64,000 bases of DNA from Arthrinium phaeospermum. Its lineage: Eukaryota > Ascomycota > Sordariomycetes > Amphisphaeriales > Apiosporaceae. Under the pieces are notes generated by a model. That model was given only the letters and a program-made list of their open reading frames with translations. It was not told where the DNA came from and made no database searches. Of this stretch, positions 56,301 to 64,000 are shown piece by piece (position 1 is the first letter of the stretch; every line of letters begins with the position of its first letter). The position numbers were made by a program, and so were the translations under genes. Location: NCBI GenBank assembly GCA_006503535.1, contig QYRS01000009.1, positions 1,426,001 through 1,490,000 of the forward strand, in the 5' to 3' direction.

Positions 56301-57329
56301 CCAGACACGAATCGTCTTGTCCTCGCCGCAGGACAGAATCAAATCCTGATGAGGGTGGAACAAGCAGCCTGAAGCGTTCTGGAAATGCCCTCGGCAAGTA
56401 TCCACCTCCCAGGCTTTGGTCTCGCTGAACCGCCACAGCTTAACAAGTCTATCGTCGCCGGCGGACACGATATGGGGGGCAGTAGGGTGGAAGGCCACCC
56501 AGTTGACACCACGGTCATGGCCTTCCAGCACGAACTTGACCATAGCATCAGTGTTGCCGAACATATCGGTTTGTTGAGCGTTCGATCGAGCGACCTGGTC
56601 TTCGAATGACATGGAGGTTGGCGCCGAGTGCTTCTTTCGCAGACCAGAGATATCCCATACACGGACTGACTGGTCCAAAGACGCTGACACCACAAGATCA
56701 TCCTTGGGGTGGAATTGGGCGCACATGACGTAGTGGTTGTGGCCGGTCATGGTGCAGATAAGGGACCGGTTTTGCCAGTTCCATATCCGAATGGTCTGAT
56801 CGTCCGAGGAGGAGATAATCCAGGGGAGTTCGTGGTGGAAGAAGACGGTTCGGACGTAGTCGAGATGGCCGTTCAAAGTGAATAGGCATCGTCTCGTTTG
56901 GTATGACCAGACCTTGATCTTGTAGTCGTCGCCACCGGAGACGAAGAGCGGCTGGGTCTTGTGGAAATCGACACCTCGAACAGGGCCATCGTGTTCTTCG
57001 AATCTATCGATCAGTGTACCCATGCGATAGTCCCACAGCTGGATAGTGGAGGAGTGAAGGGAGACGAGAATCCATGGTCTATAGTGAAGTTCGTGTTAGC
57101 CCAGGGCACAAGATGCGAATTGGTTCACCTGGGCTGGGGGTGCTGCTTACCGCTTGGGGTGGAAGGCAATGCCCTTTGCCCGCGAGGACTTGGACTCGAA
57201 CTAGAAAATAGTCAACATCAAATCCCAAGGCCATAAAGTCGCATACTTCTGGTCGCATTGGGTGCAAGACGAAGGCCATCATCACATGCAGAATCCACGA
57301 ACCTTGGTCAACATCCCCGAGGAAGCCAT
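53389..57329 (-). CDS. Coatomer subunit alpha (alpha-COP)
   Basis: Scaffold of the COPI coat that returns vesicles from Golgi to ER and reads dilysine and KDEL-receptor cargo. Five exons (57303-57329, 57151-57200, 54860-57078, 53689-54809, 53389-53631; introns 102, 72, 50 and 57 bp) give 1219 residues. The first exons are tiny (27 and 50 bp) and join to [36 protein letters not shown], the conserved start. N-terminal WD40 propeller (IQLWDYRMG, IKVWSYQTRR, IRIWNWQNRS, VRVWDISGLRKKH, LVKLWRF), a second propeller and the solenoid follow. The COPI_C domain ends in the zinc-binding-like tail ICAASHTPIYSG, CVVCEVCEVGKHGSGLRLFA. All joins restore conserved sequence. Confidence 0.96.
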
Positions 57330-58405
57330 TGTCGCAATAGTAGGCGGGAGTGGCCCCTAAGCTCAGGTCATGAATGGACGGGCGTTGTCGCAATTGAATG
57401 CCGTTCTATAATCAGTCGGCGAGGGAATTGCAATATGCAAATAGAGAGTGAAAGGAATGGGGATCTGTCGTGACGAGGTCATTAATGGGCAGCCTTGTTG
57501 GACTGGTAGAGGCTGAGAGCTGACCTGCAAGCTGTCCAAAGAGTCCAGTTCAAGGTGATTGATTGACTTCACGCACCACACAATCCATCAAGCCAGCCTG
57601 ACTTGAAGGGAGAGCACCCACAATTCTCATGTCGATTCGTGGCCGGTTCCAATCGATGCTGGACAGGGATTGGCTCATGGCTTTTAGTGGGTGGGCTGCA
57701 CTGGAAAGTCGTCGGGAAAATTGGTTGTTCCCGTCCCCGACAGCTAAACATTGGACTGACTGAATTCAATTGAGAGAGGACCCGACGCTCACTGAGGGGC
57801 AGGCAGCTGCGCGTCTGCGATTGATGGACCACGTACCTACCCCTGAGCAGGCCTGCGGCCCCTGCCACCCCCACTAGGTACCACTGTAGGTTAGGCCGTT
57901 GACCTAAATAAAGAGGTTTGTTGGAAGCAGCATGCATGCCGCCAGCCGCTAGTCCTTGTTGGTACAGCTTCCTTCCCTTGCCGTTATGGGGTTTTGGCAA
58001 GGTGTCAATTGCATGTAATCCTGCGTCTTGATACTATCTATTATCGCCAATTGTCCTCAAATCGAGGTACAGGACTGCTCATTTTCACTGCCTGGAGCAG
58101 ACATACTAGACGAACGGGATATATCACATATATCTGACCTTGATAGTAATCTTGACAAGATTATTCCGCCATCCTCTCTGGCTTGCCTGGTTTACGTAAC
58201 CAGTAAAGTTCCCAGAAGCTCCCCAGTTGTGAGAGAGCTGACCAGGAACTGCCCCTCCAAACTTCTAAGTCGATATCAGTTGCGATCCCACGAACATCAC
58301 ACCAGAGAAGCTCTACAAAATTCGAGTCGCCGACACGCATTGCATATCTGTCTTGCTTCTTTCTACATGGCGACGCACGAATAAACAGAAAACCCGATTG
58401 CGACA
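57330..58405. promoter_or_regulatory. Bidirectional promoter region between alpha-COP and UGGT genes
   Basis: 1.08 kb between divergent start codons of two secretory-pathway genes. No gene inside. AT-rich segments with tata-like runs lie at 58110-58150. Confidence 0.5.
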
Positions 58406-61400
58406 ATGATACAGCTCCTCAAGCTGCCTTGTGGCATCGCCACTCTGCTGGCAGCTGTATACTTCAATGCCCAGCATGTTGCGGCGGGGCCTTCAGTGAA
58501 CGTGGGTATGAAGGCTGCGTTCCCGTCGCCGCCATATCTACTCGAGCTTCTGTATGTGTTTAAATCCCATTACCCATCTGGCGCTGGCTAGCTCTAATAC
58601 TAACCGTCAACTCCAGTGAATCGGCCGCCGGAGAGAACCCCGAGTCCTATTTCCCTTTGCTCGATCGAGTCGCTGGTGGACACTTTGCTGCCGCATCAAC
58701 AGAAAAGGAACTATACGAGCTGTTCTTGGAGACTTTACAAAAAGATGGCCTTATCACGAGCCCAGAGGCGCTGTCTACATTCAAGCTCGCTTTGTCTATG
58801 CGGGCTGCCGCGCCCAAGATCGAAGCGCACTACCAGTACCATGAGACCGCAGTCGCTCCCTTGCTACAAGAGACAAAAGAGAACTGCGATGACTGGGTCT
58901 TGATGGATGGGAAACGCTACTGCTCTCCTTCGCTCGTCGATGCCGATTCCCCGATCGACGGCGAGGCGCAAGCTCGGTCGCTACCTTTTGATCGCACGCT
59001 GGGTAAAGGGCCTTCGGTTGTTCTCTACGCTGATATTACCAAGCCCAACTTTGGACCCTTCCACGTGAAGCTGGCGGACATGGCACGGAAAGACGAGATC
59101 TCTTATCGTTTGAGATACCGTGTCGGAGACCGAAAAGATGCAGAGCCTTTGCCAGTGAATGGATATGGTGTCGAACTCCAGCTCAAGCGAACCGATTACA
59201 TCGTTATCGACGATCGCGAAGCGGAATCGCATGTTGCCAAACCAGCAGCTTCGGAACTTGTCCTTGACGATGAAGAAGAGGTGGCCGATCTGAAGCCCCT
59301 TTCAAGCTCTGAGCTTTCCTCACTTGGTGTGAGGGCAGCCTCGTTTGTAATGCAGAGCGAGGACCCATTTCAAGCGCTGTTGAAGTTGACTCAAGACTTC
59401 CCCAAGTATTCTACGTCCATTGCGGCGCACAACGAGTCCAAGGCTTTCCTCACAGAGCACTACATGAACAGAGGCTCGATGCCCAGCGGGATGAACGTAC
59501 TCTGGATGAATGGCGTGCAACTGATCGAGAGACAAATGACACCGTACACCTTAATCGACATGGTTCGGAGAGAACGCAAATTTATCCAAGGCGTCACTGA
59601 TCTCGGGCTCACGGGTCAAGAAGCGGTATCACTGCTTGGAAACCGTGAGATCACCGCAGCGAAGGCTGAGGATGATGCCCGCCGTTTCGACTGGAGGGAC
59701 GAGATTGAAGAGGGCAAAGTCATCATCTGGCTCAACAACATTGAAAAGGACAAGAGATATGCCGAGTATCCCACGAGTCTGATGTCTCTATTGCAACGCA
59801 CCATGCCGGGACAGATCCCACCCATCAGAAAGGATATGTTCAATCTCATTGTCCCCCTGGACTTCACTAAACCTGAAGATTTGTTTGTTGTCGTGGAGCA
59901 GCTGCAAAGTTTCATCAAGCGCTTGTTGCCAATTCGCTTTGGTATTGTCCCACTGACACCGACGAAAGAGGCCACTGAACAGGCAAAGGTTGTTTATTAC
60001 CTTCTTGAAAACTATGGACTTGCCACCCTCATGGCCTACCTAGATGCGTTGCATTCTGGTGCGCACGTCAAGGCGGACCAAGCTCAATTGGACAAGGCTA
60101 TCAAGGGGCGGGCTCTCCGGGCAGAAGCTGTGTCTCTGTCTCTTCCGCAAATCTTGGAATCCGAACATCACTCGAGGCAACTTGAGCTTGCGAACCACTG
60201 GGTGGAGAGACTTGGCGCGGATAGTGCTGTTCCCCCGGTTTTCATCAACGGACAGGCCATTCCTCGAGGCCAGGGTTGGCTTCAGACTATGAGTATGGCT
60301 GTCAGTGGAGATCTTCAAATGGTTCAACAAGGTATATTCATGGGCAGTGTCGACGAGGACACTTGGATTCCCGGTCTGTTCATCGATGGCGAGCCTACCA
60401 GGAGGAACATTTACATTTTCCCTGAGAACGCAAATGACCTTACTGTTTTGGACGTCCACAAGGTCCATACTGAGCACGGTGATCTGTTCAGTGTCATTCC
60501 TGTCATTGAAGCCAATGAGGATTCGAGCAAAGAGACTTGGGCAGCTTTGACTGTCATGGCCGACTTCAGCAACGACAGTGGCCTGCGACTGCTTCTGTCA
60601 GCACTCGAATTTCGGCGCGCTAACCCAGGTATCCGTCTGGATCTTGTGCATAATGCGCAAGATGGCAGCAGTGGCTCAAAATTCAACTTTGCACTGAAGG
60701 AGAGCTCAGACAAGATTCTTGAAGCTGAAGACATTGACTCGCTGATAAGCGCCATCGATAGCAAAGCCGAGGCTGGTGACACACCTTCGTTCGATGGTGC
60801 ACTTCATCGCTTCCTGGAAGTGACAGGTTTTGCCGCAGGCGATCAGATTCTTATTCTCAACGGCCGAGCTATTGGTCCAATTGCTACTGCTTTCCACTTC
60901 AAAGTGGAAGATTTCCAGCAACTGCTTGAATTCGAGCAATCGCACAGAATTCTTCCTGTGTACAAGGCCGTTGATGCCTTGAACCTCACTGCCAAGATCA
61001 CGGGTCCGCTCGCTGCTGCCAAGATCACCTCCATTACTGCGATGTCGACCATTTCCGATCTTCCAGAGGGTATCTTCGAGTCCGCGCCAACTATACGAAC
61101 TACAGCCTACGATGACTGGGAGTCTACACATACGACTATCCATGTCGGAGACCCCTCCACTGCCAGTGTTCACATCGTTGCGGTTCTTAACCCAGCAAGT
61201 GAACAAGGCCAAAAATGGGCCCCGATTTTGAAGGTCCTCTCAGAACTGGATGGTGTTTACTTGCGCATCTTCTTGAACCCGCGAGATAAGATCGATGAAC
61301 TCCCCGTCAAGCGGTTCTACCGATATGTCCTGGAGTCATCCCCATCATTCGATGCTGCTGGAAAGGTGCAATCACCTATTGCGACATTTAGAGGTATCCC

Positions 61401-62961
61401 GTCGGAAGCACTTCTCAATTTGGGCATGGATGTTCCGCCCGCCTGGCTTGTTGCGGCAAAGGAGTCGGTCCATGATTTGGACAATATCAAATTAGGCTCC
61501 GTCAAGTCGGACATCGACGCAACGTATGAACTGGAGAACATACTGATTGAAGGCCATTCGAGAGACGGTCAGGGCAGCCCACCCCGTGGTGTACAGTTGA
61601 CCCTTGGCACAGAAAGGGATCCGAACTTCGCAGACACTATCATCATGGCCAACATTGGCTATTTCCAGTTCAAGGCCAACCCCGGGTACTACAACATCCA
61701 GCTCAAGGAAGGACGCAGCTCCGAAATCAACACGATTGAGAGCGTCGGGGCCAAGGGTTTCAATGCTGTCCCGGGCGATGAGGGAACCGAAGTTGCCCTC
61801 ATGGACTTCCAGGGTACCACACTGTACCCACGTGTGATCCGCAAGCCCGGTATGGAAAAGGAGGATGTGCTCAAAGAAGCTGACAGTGGCAACGACTTGC
61901 TTTCGCGCGGCCTTAAGTTTGCCGAGGGGCTCCTCGGCGGCTCCAAGACGAAGGCGAAGACGTCTGCCGAAGAGCATGCCGAGATCAACATCTTCTCGGT
62001 CGCCAGTGGTCATCTCTACGAACGTATGCTGGACATCATGATGATATCGGTCATGAAGAACACCAAGCACACGGTCAAGTTCTGGTTCATCGAGCAATTC
62101 CTTTCGCCCTCGTTCAAGGAGTTTATCCCTCATCTAGCCGCCGAGTATGGGTTCAAGTACGAAATGGTGACTTACAAGTGGCCGCATTGGCTTCGCCAGC
62201 AGAAGGAGAAGCAACGTGAGATCTGGGGTTACAAGATCCTGTTCCTCGATGTTCTCTTCCCTCTGTCCCTGGACAAGGTCATTTTCGTCGACGCCGACCA
62301 GATTGTTCGTACTGACATGATCGACCTCGTCAACCTTGACCTGGGAGGTGCGCCTTATGGCTTCACACCCATGTGCGACAGTCGCACGGAAATGGAAGGA
62401 TTCCGATTCTGGAAGCAGGGCTACTGGGCCAACTACCTCCGTGGCCTGCCCTACCACATTTCGGCGCTCTACGTGGTCGACCTGAGACGATTCCGCGAGC
62501 TCGCGGCTGGCGATCGTCTGCGCCAGACGTACCACACATTGTCCGCCGACCCCAACTCGTTGAGCAACCTGGACCAGGACCTGCCCAACCACATGCAGTT
62601 CCAGATCCCGATCCACAGTCTGCCGCAGAACTGGCTCTGGTGTGAGACGTGGTGCAGCGACGAGAGCCAGAAGGAGGCGCGCACCATTGATCTCTGCAAC
62701 AACCCGCAGACCAAGGAGCCCAAGCTGGACCGCGCCAGGAGGCAGGTGCCCGAGTGGACTGTGTACGATGATGAGATCGCCGCCGTCCACCGCCGCAGCA
62801 AATTGGCTGGGGAGGGGACTGTCAAGGCTGGAGAGACGGCTGATCAGAAGGTTCTTGGGGGGCAGAAGGAGGAAGAGGAGGTCGTCGTCGACAAGAACCC
62901 CAAGAGTCGCCGGTTTGAGGAAGAGGCTGAGCCGACGAAGAGGGTCAAGGATGAGTTGTAG
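58406..62961 (+). CDS. UDP-glucose:glycoprotein glucosyltransferase (UGGT) with KDEL
   Basis: ER folding sensor that reglucosylates N-glycans of misfolded glycoproteins so they rebind calnexin. Two exons (58406-58551, 58617-62961; intron 65 bp with TACTAAC branch) give 1496 residues, the usual length. Signal peptide about 1-27 (LLKLPCGIATLLAAVYFNAQHVAA). Residues about 30-1150 hold the thioredoxin-like (TRXL) and beta domains. The GT24 catalytic domain starts near 1175 (INIFSVASGHLYERMLDIMM) and contains FVDADQIVR with the DxD motif (about residue 1273), YGFTPMCDSR, GYWANYLRG, YHISALYVVDLRRFR, LPQNWLWCETWC. The last residues KDEL give ER retrieval. Faces the alpha-COP gene head to head; COPI vesicles carry KDEL retrieval. 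Gene symbol omitted since fungal naming varies. Confidence 0.96.
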
Positions 62962-63324
62962 TTGGACTTGTTTCTTGTCAATTGTGTGAGTAGAAGAATA
63001 TGAGATTATAGAATCTATGAAGAGATGTGTCATCAATTGAGGCGAATGCATGTGTTGGATTAGCGAAGAGCCTGGCGATGAGGCCGTGATGGCTAGAGCT
63101 CAGTCACCACCACATGATCTCGTCGTTCTCGCCGTTCGTAAACAGAACTTCTCGTACAACGGAAGAAGTCCATATGAAGCCTTTATGAAGAGATTCGATG
63201 TCATTCAGAGATCAAAGACTACTCTGCGGGTGTCGGTTTCTTTGTATTCCCTTGGCCGTGTTGACGTTTCCGGGAACTGATGAAGCCCCTTATTCACGTG
63301 AGCTACTTATTCCTCTCCTGCTCA
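62962..63324. other. Intergenic region, possible 5' remnant of the O-methyltransferase relic
   Basis: No gene. A frame at 63050-63280 precedes the pseudogene on the same strand but shows no methyltransferase motif. Confidence 0.35.
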
Positions 63325-63872
63325 CCTACTGCTGGGGGTAATAGAACCACAAAACATGTTAGCCTTTCTAACAGCACATTTCTGGGCCAGCGCTATCCCC
63401 ATTTGCCCTTCGTCGTGCAGGATACCGACCGCGACATGCTCAGCCAAGGAGCGGCAGAGCTCACCGACGACATCCGCGACCGCGTGTCGTTCATAGAGCA
63501 CAGCTTCTTGGAGCCCCAGCCCCCTCTCAAAGGAAGGTCAGCGTGCGCATTCCCCCTCCGCCAACGTGTCCACAATTGGACGCATACCGACGTTGTCACC
63601 ATCCTCAAGGGCCTGGTGTCCAGCCTCAAGCGTGCCGGTCCGGACACGCTGCTTTTGACCAACGAGATCATCCTCCCGAGGCTGAAAGACTGGCTGCGGT
63701 ACCAATAGAGGCTGGCGCGGCAGACGGACCTGGCCATGATGGCCATCCACGGCGCCAAAGAGCGCACCTGGGCGGGTTCGAGGCCTTGCTAAAGGAGGCA
63801 GATTCCCGATGCAAGATCTGGCACTTCTTTGACAATGGTCCACGCGTCGATGATGGGTTCTGTGGTGACTAG
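63325..63872 (+). pseudogene. Decayed plant/fungal-type O-methyltransferase
   Basis: Reads as the catalytic half of a family-2 (AdoMet_MTase, PF00891-type) small-molecule O-methyltransferase: AGGNRTTKHVSLS (degenerate SAM-binding GGxxGH), QRYPHLPFVVQDTD, DIRDRVSFIEHSFLEPQP, LRQRVHNWTHTDVVTILKGLV, and LLLTNEIILP. The frame is broken by a TAG at 63706-63708. Beyond it the same frame goes on with RLARQTDLAMMAIHGAKERT, then shifts at about 63765 to continue as GGFEALLKEADSRCKIWHFFDNGP, the family C-terminus. The N-terminal dimerisation/winged-helix domain is missing. So it is 5'-truncated, has one stop and one frameshift. Such enzymes normally sit in secondary-metabolite clusters, but I see no other cluster gene nearby. 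A run to the window end (63873-64000) holds nothing recognisable. Confidence 0.82.
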
Positions 63873-64000
63873 AAAGGAACCGTACTGAGAATATATCTCA
63901 AAACAAAGGGGGTCTACTGGCCTAGACATGATACGAACTCGTTTCTCCGACCATGAAGACGTGGGAGTAGTTGTACTGAGATACGATGGTAAGACAATGG

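Noticed and set aside
1..64000. tRNA or rRNA genes and transposons
   Set aside because: I looked for tRNA B-box-like sequences, transposase/reverse-transcriptase motifs and terminal repeats and found none convincing; a tRNAscan and RepeatMasker run would be decisive.

Overview
The window is nuclear DNA of a filamentous ascomycete (Pezizomycotina). The gene repertoire and the abundance of 2EXR/F-box-like proteins fit Sordariomycetes, but no genus can be named from sequence alone. Evidence: split genes with short introns (mostly 50-120 bp, GT..AG, CTNAC-type branch points), orthologues of fungal housekeeping genes, a Zn2Cys6 regulator, a PDR-type ABC transporter, and small secreted proteins. 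I see no rRNA, CRISPR array or intact transposon. All exon models were built by hand from ORF continuity, splice consensus and reading phase; no transcript data were used.

Layout. (1) 0-10.5 kb: an F-box-like protein, then a full-size PDR/ABCG exporter (minus) divergent from a Zn2Cys6 factor (plus) across a 1.3 kb shared promoter region. (2) 10.5-20 kb: two diverged 2EXR-domain paralogues flanking an F-box/ankyrin protein; the paralogues share homologous non-coding 3' flanks. A 19-bp x 7 tandem repeat lies just upstream of the first copy. An alpha/beta hydrolase follows. (3) 20.6-26 kb: an Lgl/Sro7/tomosyn-type exocytosis protein and a coiled-coil protein with a SUMO-interaction-like motif. 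(4) 26-38 kb: gene-poor DNA, then an island of small secreted or membrane proteins: a repeat protein built of KDHK units with nearly one exon per repeat, a low-complexity protein, an Hce2/Ecp2-like protein, a DUF7029/DUF7223-like secreted protein, a single-pass membrane protein and a Ser/Gly-rich secreted protein. (5) 38.7-44.5 kb: a five-exon C2H2/SANT-like protein head to head with a DUF7580-type protein, and a small repeat protein. (6) 45-63 kb: a conserved cell-biology block: chitin synthase activator Chs4/Skt5 with a CaaX box, proteasome subunit Rpn12, coatomer alpha-COP, and the ER folding sensor UGGT ending in KDEL. (7) 63.3-63.9 kb: a decayed O-methyltransferase relic.

The best candidate for something undescribed is the 29,081-29,750 gene. 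It encodes a predicted secreted protein of about 114 residues with five KDHK/KDHN-type repeats. Its internal exons are all phase 0 and multiples of 3, and neighbouring repeats differ almost only at synonymous sites, so selection has acted on the peptide. Frame-neutral exon skipping could give isoforms with different repeat numbers, or the units could be cut out as short peptides.
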